A DNA stretch of 15,000 bases from Picochlorum sp. 'celeri' (GCA_010909725.1 JAACMV010000026.1:1-15000); one strand, 5' to 3'. Positions 1-9,371 are shown, counted from the stretch's first letter. The notes: a model not told the origin generated them from the letters alone. Translations and numbers: made by a program.

Positions 1-198
1 GATGCGCGTGAGACTGCAGAAACTTGGGCACATGTTTCACATAGTGAAAAGGAGTGCTGCCTGGTACACTACCGCCCACACCGCCCTTGGAAGAGCCTGG
101 TCCTCCGCTCCTGGGAGGTGCAAACTCCTTGTCCTGACTCACCCCTCCCTCTCCGAACTGATCCTCAACGATATGAGTCTTCTTCCTTTCTTGCCCAT
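1..198 (-). CDS. 5' part of an unknown protein, cut by the left window edge
   Basis: On the minus strand a reading frame stays open from about position 198 to the window edge. It encodes a Lys-rich start, the stretch THIVEDQFGEGG, a Gly/Ser/Pro-rich middle, and then FHYVKHVPKFLQSHAH at the edge. The ATG at 198 (MGKKGRR) is in a different frame from this stretch. One missing base near 180-190 would join them into a start MGKKG followed by KKTHIVEDQ. Alternatively the segment is an internal exon whose acceptor is the ATAG just upstream of 200. It is divergent from the reticulon gene and would share its promoter region. I do not recognise the family. The YVxxxPxFLQ-like pattern faintly recalls the DUF4604 type of small nuclear proteins, but this is too weak to assign. 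The plus-strand frame over the same bases looks like a shadow. Confidence 0.35.
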
Positions 199-402
199 CG
201 CTATGAATATAATTGATACAGATGTGTCGAAAATTGAGCACACAGATTGAAAGAGATGGGGTTGAATTGGTGCAAACAAATATCTAAATACAGAATGCTT
301 GAGGTGAGCAAAGGGTTTTCAATCCCTCGGTGCCCTTGTTGGCACCCCACACGCAGGCCTTGAACAATATATCAAATTTTTGAAACTAGTAACTCAAAAA
401 CA
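199..402. promoter_or_regulatory. Intergenic region between divergent genes
   Basis: About 200 bp separate the putative minus-strand start at 198 from the reticulon start at 403, so it probably holds both promoters. It is AT-rich near the reticulon start. One small perfect inverted repeat is visible, GGTGCC at 329-334 and GGCACC at 341-346 with a 6-nt loop. No clear TATA box or other known element is evident, and I see no gene in it. Confidence 0.4.
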
Positions 403-1381
403 ATGTCAGTTGCCCCCACCCCAGGCCGCATTAAGCTGCCTGTCAAAGATCAACAGCGTATGTTCGATCGCGTTATTCCTCGCATTACAGAAACACTACA
501 ATAGTTATTCATATGTACATAAATGATATCTGTGCCTTTATATTTGACTGCAGTGGAGGATTTGCTCCTATGGAGGGATGTGAAGAAGACTGGAATCGTC
601 TTTGGAGGTGCGTGGGATTGATCTGGTTGCGTTTTATACCCATGAAGACCAGTTTTGCTAGGAGCATGGAATGAGACGGAGGCCTAGGCGCCTTGGATGG
701 ATTGAATGCGTTGAAACTGGCTGTTTCTGCCATGGGACTGATCTGCGAACGTGTTCTTGTTTGCAGCGGTTACTGCTGCATTTGTTTTGCTTTTTTGGGC
801 GAAGAATAGCTTTTTGAGCGTGGCTGCGTTGCTGATGAGTCTCACGGTTGGTGTGATGCTCGTGTGGAGTATCATTGGAGGGTTCATTCATAGGTGCGTG
901 GTCCTGGATTGACCGAATTTCTGGAATGGAGTGGAGTTTTCAATACTCATGGAGCTTTGTGTTGATGTAGACCCCCACCACCGATGCCTGCCTTTATGGT
1001 TGAAGGGATTCCAGAGGCAAAGATCAGGGCTGTGGTTGATAAGGCAACACCATATGTGAACAAAGGACTGCACTTCACACATCGTATTCTGAGTGGAAAG
1101 GATGTGCTGATGTCTATTGTTGTGAGTGCTGGATTGTTTTCTTGTCAAAGGTGCTTGCAACTGTGTCTCTGCTGGGGTTGGCATATGCATGTGTCGTCCT
1201 TGCATTTGCAGTGCCAAAGGTGTATGAGATGTACCATGACCAGATTGATAATGTGATTGATATTGCTCGCCAGAAGGTGACGTTTATCCATGATGCGTAC
1301 TTGTCAAAGTTGCTCAAGATGATTCCAAGTGCGCAGACTGTGACACCTGCAGAGTCATCATCGGCAAGAAAGGAAGATTGA
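403..1381 (+). CDS. Reticulon-like ER membrane-shaping protein
   Basis: Reticulons insert two hydrophobic hairpins into the outer leaflet of the ER and bend it into tubules. Splicing 403-457, 554-607, 767-893, 971-1121 and 1151-1381 gives about 205 residues. All introns start with GT and end with AG; the first three are 96, 159 and 77 nt. Seen in order: a short N-terminus, the family hallmark DLLLWRDVKKTG, hairpin 1 (AAFVLLFWAKNSFLSVAALL and onward), the loop with IPEAKIRAVVDKATPYVNK, the motif GKDVL, hairpin 2, then AVPKVYEMYHDQID, very like the VPxxYEKYxxxID end of plant and animal reticulon domains. The fourth gap (1122-1150) is odd. As an intron it is only 29 nt and shortens hairpin 2, whereas one missing base would restore the usual length. 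The gene is divergent from the left-edge gene and convergent with SEN2. The start is the ATG giving MSVAPTPGRIK, in frame with the splice pattern. A TGTAA motif (1401-1405) lies 20 nt past the stop. Confidence 0.82.
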
Positions 1382-1464
1382 TTTGATACACTACCGGATC
1401 TGTAACATACATATAGTGCATTAATATATAAATAGGTAGGGTAGGGTCATACTAGTTGAATAGA

Positions 1465-2335
1465 CTACTGGGTTCTTTCAGGAACCCATCGTCTGACGAG
1501 GTATTCGGAGAGAGATACCCTGTCAATACATGTGTGGTCTTTGTAGCCAATGTGCTGCGCAGGATCGTGGATATGTACAACAAGAAGCCTTTTGCCTACT
1601 TGCCCCGTCAATCTATTGGTAATTTGAAGGTCGTGCCATGACATGGGGGGTCGACCGTCTACCATGCCCGGTGTTTGAATCACCACAGAATAGTCAGAGT
1701 GTGCTAGAGCAGGGTGCTTCTGATAGAGCACAAAATCCACCCCATACTGTAGCCCAGTCCGCGCGATCCATCCCTGTAGCATCAAACATAATAATAGGAT
1801 ACGTCATGCTATTCTCTCTTTCTCTCCCTCTCTTGGGCTGAAGGAAAGCCTGACACCAAAAAAAAAAACTCACCTTGCTCCTAAAGTGATGGTAACAGAT
1901 GTAGAGTATGGGGAAATCAGAGCGCCCCTGAGCCATGTACTCCCATATCTGTTTCGTGTCCAGAATTTGTGAGGGCTGCCTGGAGGTGATATCAACTTTG
2001 CACAGGTCCAAAACTTTCAGAGCATAGTGCATGAAAAATGCCTCGTCCAGGCTCAATCTGACAGTATTTCTACAAGTCTCTGGTAATTCTACATCAATGC
2101 TACTCATTACATCTCTAATATACGCTGTCATTCCATGTCCGCCGTCCAAGTTTCCGAAACATGCATAATCCAGTTGTTTTACAACGTCGTCACTGACGCA
2201 GATCCAGACCGCAGCGTCCATCAAGATTCCTTTTAGACATGATTCTCGTAAATATTCGTAGATTTTCAACCTATCGTTTTGGATATCGTGTCTATGGCGC
2301 TTTTTATGCCTTGGTCGACGGAACCCAACTTCCAT
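1465..2335 (-). CDS. SEN2: tRNA-splicing endonuclease catalytic subunit SEN2
   Basis: SEN2 cuts the 5' splice site of intron-containing pre-tRNAs within the heterotetrameric SEN complex. Exons are 2335-1874 and 1773-1465, joined across a 100-nt GTGAG...CAG intron in phase 0, giving 256 residues. The N-terminal part has AAVWICVSDDVVKQLDYACFG, the segment before the nuclease fold in the family. Then come LSLDEAFFMHYAL, YICYHHFRSK, and across the splice GWIARTGLQYGVDFVLYQK. The catalytic triad is visible: Tyr in QYGVDF, His in LAHSDYSV, Lys in GQVGKRLLVVHI. The C-terminus RRWVPERTQ is typical. The protein is shorter than human TSEN2 (about 465 residues), lacking its long middle insert. The start at 2335 (MEVGFRRPRHKKRHRHD) is chosen because SEN2 homology begins just after it. 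The same frame is open upstream into the import receptor, with no stop between them, so a fusion or read-through is formally possible. The T/A-rich intron contains a run of ten T. Confidence 0.88.
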
Positions 2336-2423
2336 GGTGAACGAGAAGGGCAATGCAACGCCCTCAGATGTGTAAATATTGATAATCCTTTGGTAATAAA
2401 CTCTGCATGACGGTTTGTTGGAT

Positions 2424-5400
2424 TTATGGTGGCGTCTGCAGATCTCTGAGAGTTCAAAGACTGCATCCATAAGCTGCTGCTCATCGTCTTCTTGAATTTC
2501 GTCAGACAGATTGACTGGCACGTGGCAAAACCGCTGTCTTGCTGTTTCCGGAAGGGCTGGTAAAGGAATGAGTGAGATCGATGCGTTGAACCAATGGAGC
2601 TGTCTTGAGACGACTTCAGCAGGGCGTACAAGACGTCCACCATGTTGTAATTCTGGATGGCGGAAGGGCCCCAACCCCTCCAGCAAGTGCCAGTTGCGTG
2701 AGAGGCCGCCTCCATATGGGTAAAACGTTCATTTCCAATGCTTGACCTGCTGTGCACACATTTTCGATGCGTTTCTGGATTCTAAAAGGCGCACAAGGAA
2801 GGCTGACACGCTCGTACATGCTTCCTTGTGCTGTATCAGCAAGGCATTTCGACTTGTTGGAACCATACTTGATACAGCTCCTGGGTCATCATCAGGCGAG
2901 GGGCATAGCTCAAACCTCTACCAGCGAGTAAAAACAGGTCATCCGTTAGTTCTGGATACGATGTAACCGCTTGAAGGGAAGTCAACATGGAGCAAGAGCT
3001 GACAAGCATTCTGTGCAGCATTGGCTTGATGTAGCCATCCTGAGCAGGGTCATGTCCGAATGCCTTGACCAATTCGCTAGCGACATAAAGATAGCAGGAA
3101 TGCTTGGTTTGCTCAAATCTTTGTGTCAGAGACTCAGACAAGGATGGCAAAGACCTATATGTTGCTTGCTTTGCACTCCGAACAGCATATCGTGGGACCC
3201 TGCAAATTTTCTCCGAGGCCATTGCATCCGCTGCAAACACAGACAATGCCACATTTATCCACGGCATGATTTTCTCCAACGTAATTGCCACGTCCTCTGG
3301 GTCATCAATGGTCTTTAAAATTGTTGTCACTCTCTCAAAGAGAGGCAGGACCATCAGCAACTGACTCTGATCACGTGTCACATATTGAGGGTTTTCTAAG
3401 CGGATCTAAAATCACCTGTATCGGATGAACGACTGAGTCAATCATTTGCTGCACAGTGGATCTCTTCAGGTCCTGAGGCATGGACGACACCACAAATGTC
3501 ACAGCTTCGAGAACGCTTTCCACCTCCTCCTCATCCAAAAAGTTTGCTTCTCGTGCCTGTGAAATATCCCCCTGGTTTTGCACCTGACGATATAACTCTA
3601 ATAATAACGGTACTGAGTCAGACAAAAGTGTTGCACAGCTCTCGCAAATGTTCCGCAGGGACAAAGCGCACGCAGAACTTGTATGCTCGTTTCCAAGGCC
3701 TGCAAGGGCACCAGATATCCATGAATACCAGAGACACAAAAGAAACATCTCAGATTATATATCGTACCTTTTATCATCAATTGCACCGATGTGGACACTA
3801 AAGGGCGTACTCTTTCGTTAGCATTCGCTGCTTCTGCCATCCACTCGGCATAGGAGCCCAACAAGACTGCAACCGAGTAATCCAGATGGGGAAACGACGG
3901 GAGGGACGGTAATGCAGAAAACAGGGACACAAGCGTCGTTGGATCACGCACACTCGATGCAGCCTTATGAATAGATCTCAGGGAGTATAAACAAGCCTCT
4001 GCTTTCCTCCAGTCGAACGTTCCTCCGGCCCGGACATTGGAGCTCAACTCTGACAATGGAGCTGTCAACACAGACATGCAGGCATCTGCCCCCAAGACAT
4101 CCGTAGAATCTAACAACAGATCCCCAACCACCATCCTGTTATATTTAAAGTCATTCTTTTCATCCCTGTGCCAGCCATCCCAATCAACCGGATACTCGAT
4201 CCTCCTGCTCAAAATCTCTACCAAACGCTTGAATGACGGACAGAAAGCATCCAACCGCCGTTGGGCCTCTTGCTCCGGCAAAGCTGGCCCCTCCCACTTT
4301 AATGAATGCGGCTTTTTTCCCTGAAGATAATATATAGCTCAATCGATGCCAAAAGTTGAAAGAGACTGAGCACACTTCCATGTCAGGATACCTGCAGACG
4401 TCCAGTAGAGCTTCCACGGGACCCATGACCTCTGGTGTTGCTTCAGAGATGAGATACGCATATGCTTCCCCCCACCTCCGCAAACAATCGAGCTATGGCC
4501 TTGGCTTCCTCCTCATAATTATCATGTAGTATGCCTTCGGGGGACGCTGTCCCTGTCTGCTCCTCAACAGCCTGTTGAATGCATATGTGGAACCTGGGCA
4601 ACAGCCCCATTACCTGTGACACAATGGCTTGCACCAACTGAGCCATTTCAGGCTTTGGTCTCCCCCGGAGCGAGGAGCAATAAATTATCTCTACGACTGC
4701 ATCTACTGCGGAGAAGAACGAATCCTCCTTCTTCAAGGCCTCCAAGGCCACATACACCAGCTTGCATTCCATCACTACAGACGGTGCAACCTTGTTCCCA
4801 ACCAGCAGCAGCCATGCAGCGAAAGCCTCTAATACCTGGTCAGCCGTCTTTCCTCCAGCTTTATCTGAAACTATGCATAACAAATTCAGAGCTTGGGGAA
4901 GGGAATGCTGCAATTCATCTTCAATCTGCCGTCGCCTTTCTGGCACAATAGATGGCTGATACGATCCTGCCTCTTGTGGCAGAACAGTCAGAATTTCGAG
5001 CAAAATGTGCCGTGCGCTCTCATCCGTGTACGCCCCAGACAACAACTTTTGCCCTATCCACGTCACAAAGTCTCCACCAGCCCACTCACCCGAGGGAATA
5101 TGCATTGCCAATGCTGCAACAGCGAGACACAACTGCGTCCTGACAGCCCCTGGGCCCTTGGCATGTATTGACAGCAGTCCCAGAACATCGTCAGGCAATT
5201 TACGACCAATAGTATGCCCTAATTCTTCAAAGTCGCGTAAAATTTTGGTCCGTAAGGTCTGAGCAGCGAAATAAAACGTCTCGAGTTCGCCTTGAGCATC
5301 GCCAAGCACCTCATAACACACCGCCCACCCTCCCTCCGATCGCTGCCATTCTTCCAACCAATAATTTGCTTTCCTTTGAGCTTCTTTATTGGTATCGTGA

Positions 5401-5441
5401 TACAGTGTATACACTGCTGATTTGAGATCGGTTGAAGACAT
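2424..5441 (-). CDS. Transportin-3/Mtr10-type nuclear import receptor, with several apparent frameshifts
   Basis: Transportin-3 (yeast Mtr10, plant MOS14) is a HEAT-repeat importin-beta family receptor that carries SR splicing factors into the nucleus; yeast Mtr10 also supports tRNA re-import. The first kilobase (5441-4475) is one open frame with family segments AVYTLYHDTNKEAQRKANYW, ETFYFAAQTLRTKILRDFEE, HILLEILTVLPQEAGS and EEEAKAIARLFAEVG. Homology continues through EVCSVSFNFWHRLSYIL, the splice across a 68-nt intron (3767-3700) joining QLMIK to GLGNEHTSSA, ELTDDLFLLAGR, NMVDVLYALLK and QWFNASI, ending near 2426. Joining these pieces needs about seven one-base frame changes: near 4468-4473 (C6), 4313-4318 (T6), 3389-3395, 2841-2845, 2735-2744, 2657-2664 and 2589-2597. 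The first three look like an extra base, the others like a missing base. At 2841-2845 the residue spacing matches human TNPO3 as I recall it only if the frame is restored. No stop in the last frame separates it from SEN2; a TAA in another frame (2426-2424) sits where the family ends. Either sequence errors or a decaying gene. Confidence 0.8.
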
Positions 5442-5639
5442 GTGAGAACATCCAATTTAGCAGTCTATCATGCCACTATGGCCATCCAAACACATGATGT
5501 ATCGCTCTTTAAGAATGTAATAATTTACTTTGATTGAATTGAATCGAAAAAGGAGGGGGTTGAAACGCAGTACGCATGGCATCCATGCCATATTTAAACA
5601 CAAAAAATAGTGCACCCTATCCCTCCATGTGGTGCAGGG
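5442..5639. promoter_or_regulatory. Divergent promoter region between import receptor and ICT1-like gene
   Basis: These 198 bp lie between two divergent start codons (5441 minus, 5640 plus). The sequence is AT-rich around 5515-5550 with repeated TTGAAT/GAATTGAAT-like stretches. No known promoter box can be assigned. An open plus-strand frame reaches into this region from the ICT1-like exon, but it has no ATG before 5640. Confidence 0.4.
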
Positions 5640-6478
5640 ATGTACCGCTGCTACAATTTCATAATACAGACATTGACAATGTTTGGTCGAATGAGCACGA
5701 CGCTGTGTCATCGAACCACGGTGTTCCGACGAGCAAGCACACCTTGTTTCCAGAGGAATCGTTGCTCTTGGACCATTGTACCACGGAGTGTCGGATCAGG
5801 ATCGAATACTTCAAACGTAGATGGATCAAAGCCAAGGAAGATACCCCCTGTGAAGAGGATCACGAGAGGTGAGGTTGTATGACCTTTTTTTTTCTACCAG
5901 CAGTGGCAGTTTTGCTGCCAGTGTACAGGAGAGAGAGAGAGTGTGTGTGACTTGATCTGATGGACAACGATGCAACAATGTTTTGTAGATGATGTGACGA
6001 TACAGTTTGCCCGAAGTTCTGGTGCCGGTGGGCAGAATGTGAACAAGGTGAATACCAAAGTTGATATGAGGCTCAATTTGACTGTGGACTGGTTGGATGA
6101 AGAGGTGGCTGATGCAGTTCGCAGGATGCAGAAGAAACGTATTAATAAAGATGGTGAACTAGTCATCATGTCCCAGCGGACGAGATCGCAACTGTGCGTT
6201 ATTCGTGATACATTCATGCATTCACTCCTACATGTGTGGTTGACTGATGTGTGGTTGACTCTTGTTGCAGAGGGAACATTGAAGACGCCCTAGAAAAGGT
6301 GCAAGAAATTTTAGATGATGCGCATCGGACGACGTTGCCGATTGAAGAAGACCCCGAGAAGAAGAAACAGATTGAAAAGCAGTTGCAAAAAGGTAACGAG
6401 GCCCGTTTGAAAAAGAAGCAGTTGAAAGGTGACAAGAAGAAGGAGAGGCGATCGGGTAAGAACATTAAAGATTGGTAA
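5640..6478 (+). CDS. ICT1/ArfB-like peptidyl-tRNA hydrolase (GGQ release factor), probably organellar
   Basis: This family (bacterial ArfB/YaeJ, mitochondrial ICT1) frees nascent chains from stalled ribosomes by hydrolysing peptidyl-tRNA. Exons 5640-5868, 5989-6193 and 6271-6478 are joined across GTGAGG...TAG (120 nt) and GTGCGT...CAG (77 nt) introns, giving 213 residues. The first 60 or so residues are rich in Arg, Ser and Thr and almost free of acidic residues, as in a mitochondrial or plastid targeting peptide. Then comes the catalytic domain: ITRDDVTIQFARSSGAGGQ, with GGQ at about residues 90-92, followed by NVNKVNTKVDMRLNL and KRINKDGELVIMSQRTRSQ. The C-terminal tail is strongly basic (KKKQLKGDKKKERR), the part that in ArfB occupies the mRNA channel of empty ribosomes. 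It lacks the codon-recognition domains of RF1/RF2. The start is the first ATG in the frame. Intron 1 has a GA/GT microsatellite (about 5930-5949) and intron 2 a 14-nt direct repeat. The gene is convergent with the FMN hydrolase, with one base between stops. Confidence 0.9.
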
Positions 6479-6479
6479 T

Positions 6480-7256
6480 TTAGAAAGTCAGACCTTTTGA
6501 TTTCAAATCTCGCTCGAGTTGCGAAGCATTCTTGAAGTGAATTGCCTGGAGTCCAGCATCCATCGCTGCTGCAATGTTGGGGTCTCTATCGTCTACAAAC
6601 AACAAATCCCTCGGATTTCTTCGGGAATGTTTGATCACGCATTCAAAACTCTCTGCCTTTGGCTTTCTCTTGCCTTTTAGCGGCCCTTCACAACTCACGT
6701 ATGTCCATTGAAGATACTTGCTCAGCTGTAATTTTTCCTCAATGTACTGGTACCACACAGGATAATTTGAGAATGCGCGTATTTCGTACCCAGATGCATT
6801 CAACCTGCATAATATATCCTCGATGCCGTCGATGTATTCGTACGAATCCCGCATCATGTGCACTAATCCATCCTTGTCAACAACTCTCCCATCCTTGAAA
6901 AAGTTGGCAATCAGCTCATCCTCTGAAATCTCGCCGTGCTCAAACCGAACCCACATATCGGGATGTTTTTGTTCCAACAACTGCACATATGCGATGGGTC
7001 AACGAAGGGCATCATTTGAACTGGACAATGGATACAATACCTCTTCAAAGGCAAGGCCAAAATGCGCGGGCATGCGCTCATAGAACGGGTCCCGCACTAT
7101 AGTATCCATGATATCGAACAATAACAATGGATCTCGATGCTGCTGTGGCGCGGACATGGTCGCCCGTGCTCTGAACGTGGTGGTGTGACTCTGAGACAAC
7201 AAGGTGCGGTGGACCCATCCGTGATTTCTCGAGGACAGGAATCTCCGGGATGCCAT
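6480..7256 (-). CDS. HAD-family FMN hydrolase, probably plastid-targeted
   Basis: Exons 7256-7041 and 6980-6480, joined across a 60-nt GTATTG...CAG intron in phase 0, encode 238 residues. The protein matches the plant chloroplast flavin mononucleotide hydrolase (FHy1 type), which dephosphorylates FMN to riboflavin. HAD motif I is LLLFDIMDTIV, with the D-x-x-D spacing I recall in this subfamily. It is followed by RDPFYERMPAHFG, then KHPDMWVRFEHGEISEDEL and FFKDGR. Motif II is in IRAFSNYPVWY, the motif III lysine in GKRKPKAES, and motif IV is LLFVDDRDPN. The N-terminal 40 residues (MASRRFLSSRNHGW...) are rich in Ser, Arg and Thr with no acidic residue, as in a transit peptide. The ATG at 7256 is the first in the frame; an inner Met at residue 34 could give a cytosolic form. 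The gene is divergent from the WD40 gene and convergent with the ICT1-like gene. Assignment to FMN rather than another phosphate ester rests on family resemblance only. Confidence 0.85.
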
Positions 7257-7496
7257 ATCACTCACACATTATCATGACATTAATAATTCAGCTCTGCTGT
7301 GGGCTACACAGTCTTCCTGTCCAAGGCATTGTCACAAGGGTGCCCGTAAATAAAAATTTCTTCTCGGTATCGGGTGAGAAGAACCCTGGCATTTCGCTTT
7401 CTAGAACAAAGAATCGTATTCAATAAAAATTACTGATATATACGTATGACTCTATGAGTGTACATTGTCTGTTCTGAGTCATCGTACGTGTTTCGA
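7257..7496. promoter_or_regulatory. Divergent promoter region with an inverted repeat and a heat-shock-like element
   Basis: This 240-bp gap lies between the FMN hydrolase and WD40 starts. It contains a perfect 8-bp inverted repeat, TTCTTCTC (7358-7365) and GAGAAGAA (7376-7383), separated by 10 nt. Close by is TTCTAGAA (7399-7406), the two-unit core of a heat-shock element; regular third units at the 5-bp spacing are absent. Either could act on both genes, but nothing in the sequence proves function. Confidence 0.3.
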
Positions 7497-9267
7497 ATGG
7501 GTCAATCGCAGCAAGCAACGGGTCCGAGGGAGTACATTGGTCCCAGATGTATGATTGATAAAACCCAGTATATCCGATTGATTGAACAAGCTCTCGGGAA
7601 CCTGGGGTACGGAGATGTTGCTGCGGAGCTCGAACGTGTCTCGGTGCGTGTTGAGAAGAATGTGGGTGATTTGTATGCATATGCATGCGAATAATGTGTC
7701 TATATGCTTATTTCAGGGCGTAGAAATGCAACCATTGGTAGCAAGGAGGTTCCGTGAGGCTGTTTTGAAAGGTGACGTGTCTACAGCGCTGTCCCTCCTG
7801 GGTGAGTTGGGCAGCGACGCGAATAGCGTTGAGCAGGCGAGGTATTTGCTATTGTGCAATCATTATGCGTCTTTAGTGGAGAGTGGAGAGTCCCAAGCGG
7901 CATTGAAGTATCTTAGGGAACAGATTCAGCCGTTGGAGAGCCAGTTAGTTGCGAGGGATGGTCCTCGGCTTACCAATGCACCGCAGTCGTTGTCCTACCT
8001 TGCCGCCATGCTTCTCGATAGAAGCTCTCATCCTTGTCCACCGAAGAGATTGAGGGATGACGTGAATGAGGAGAGGCAAGAGAGGCTTTTGTCTGATTTG
8101 CAGAGGCTTCTATCGCCAGAGGTTCTCATGCCTGAGAACAGGTTGGAAGTGTTGCTGGAGCAGGCTGTCACGTCGCAGATTGAAAAGTGCAGATATCATA
8201 ATACTCGAAATCCTAGGGTTTCGTTGATGACGGATTATAAAGCTGGTCCCGAGTGCCTTCCGACGGTGCCGTATCACAGGTTGTCTTTCCACACGGATGA
8301 GGTGTGGGTGGTTCAATTTAGTCCCGATGGCAAGTTATTGCTGAGCGCATCTAAAGATGGGAGCGCTGTTTTATGGAATGTTCAAAATATAGAATCTGTG
8401 GCCCTCAAGGGGGTCCTGTACAGTGGAAGTGCCCCAATAAATATTGCTGCGTTTAGTCCATCTGGTGAGGAGGTACTACTTGGATCAGGAGATGGGAAAA
8501 TTCGTGTATTTGAAGTAAGCACTGCAAAGAAACTGATAGAGATACAAATAGGTAGTGTGACTGAAGGGATATCGGCCGCAATGTGGGCAAACGGTTCTTC
8601 AAGAATAGCTGTCACATGCAACAAAGAATTGCGTTTGATAAATATTGGTCCAGAGCAGGGGCAAAATGGAGAATGGCTGCTCGAGTATAGAACCCGACTG
8701 GATCAGCATGCATATGATACTGTCCTCAGTGCAGATGGTGGGACGTTTGTGTCAGTGGGTCAGGATAGGATGCTGCGATTTACGAGAATGTCTGACAATA
8801 AGGTTGTCACTAGGGGCCCAGAGCCTACTGCTGTTACCTGTCTGTCAAGGTCACCAGATGGAAGATTTTTGGCATCAAACCTTTCAAATGGAGGCATACA
8901 CGTCTGGCAGCTTGGAAACTTGGAGCCTATCTCAGACGACAGGAATCCATTGGCGGAGAACGAGGACCCATTGGACAAGCTGCCCCATGAGCCACTGTAC
9001 GTGCTCAAGGGTCTCAAACTGTCTCATCCAGGAAGATTTGTCATTCGCAGCTCTTTTGGTGGGGCAAATAATGCATTTGTGGGGACAGGGAGCGAATCTT
9101 CCCTAATACACATTTGGCACAGGGAGTCTTCTGCTCTTGTAGCCTCGGTAGAGGGCCACAGTGCCACTGTGAATGCAGTTGCATGGAACCCTCTGGACGA
9201 CCATATGCTCGCATCCGCCTCAGACGACCATGAGGTGATTATTTGGGTGTCGCAAAAGTCCGTTTGA
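7497..9267 (+). CDS. WDR26/Gid7-like LisH-CTLH-WD40 protein of the GID/CTLH E3 ligase
   Basis: WDR26/Gid7 is a scaffold and substrate-recruiting subunit of the multi-subunit GID/CTLH ubiquitin ligase. Exons 7497-7643 and 7717-9267, split by a 73-nt GTGCGT...CAG intron in phase 0, give 565 residues with no frame break. In order: a LisH segment (DKTQYIRLIEQALGNLGYGD), a CTLH region starting FREAVLKGDVSTALSLLGEL and including AALKYLREQIQPLES, the linker CRYHNTR, then a WD40 propeller. Clear blades are EVWVVQFSPDGKLLLSASKD, INIAAFSPSGEEVLLGSGDG, TVLSADGGTFVSVGQD, AVTCLSRSPDGRFLASN, SSFGGANNAFVGTGSESS and VNAVAWNPLDDHMLASASDD. SFGG before the penultimate blade and AWNP in the last are WDR26-like. 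It is shorter than human WDR26 (661 residues) because the N-terminal extension is missing. The start MGQSQQATGPREY is the ATG nearest the LisH domain. The gene ends about 70 bp before a retrotransposon tail. Confidence 0.92.
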
Positions 9268-9303
9268 CTTAATATCATTTACAGTAAATCTCGCACCGCC
9301 GCA

Positions 9304-9312
9304 TGTAATAAA
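9304..9312 (+). terminator. Probable polyadenylation signal of the WD40 gene
   Basis: TGTAATAAA lies 37 nt past the stop. It contains both TGTAA, the usual green-algal poly(A) signal, and AATAAA, the animal-type signal, overlapping. The retrotransposon tail begins 28 bp further on, so the insertion lies just beyond the transcript end. Confidence 0.45.
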
Positions 9313-9337
9313 CCAATCGCAAGACGAAGAGAGCGTT

Positions 9338-9339
<2 letters not shown>

Positions 9340-9371
<32 letters not shown>
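9340..9371. repeat. 32-nt T tract, poly(A) tail of the LINE
   Basis: A run of 32 T on the plus strand marks the 3' poly(A) tail of the minus-strand element and its junction with host DNA downstream of the WD40 gene. It is followed by GGTTCTGTA, as is the tract at 13826-13846. Confidence 0.9.

Noticed and set aside
2..250. Plus-strand open frame of 82 codons at the left edge
   Set aside because: No recognisable motif, and the minus strand over the same bases has a more protein-like composition.
2827..2864. Possible 38-nt intron (GTATGG...ACAG on the minus strand) in the import receptor
   Set aside because: Removing it deletes residues that keep exact spacing with human TNPO3 as I recall it; a single missing base explains the frame change better.
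5576..5872. Alternative 98-codon frame over the first ICT1-like exon
   Set aside because: The neighbouring frame joins by a clean GT-AG splice to the GGQ domain and looks like a targeting peptide; this one does not.
7458..7496. Upstream extension of the WD40 protein (13 more residues)
   Set aside because: It begins with a non-ATG or weakly placed start; the ATG at 7497 is closer to the LisH domain and in the same frame.
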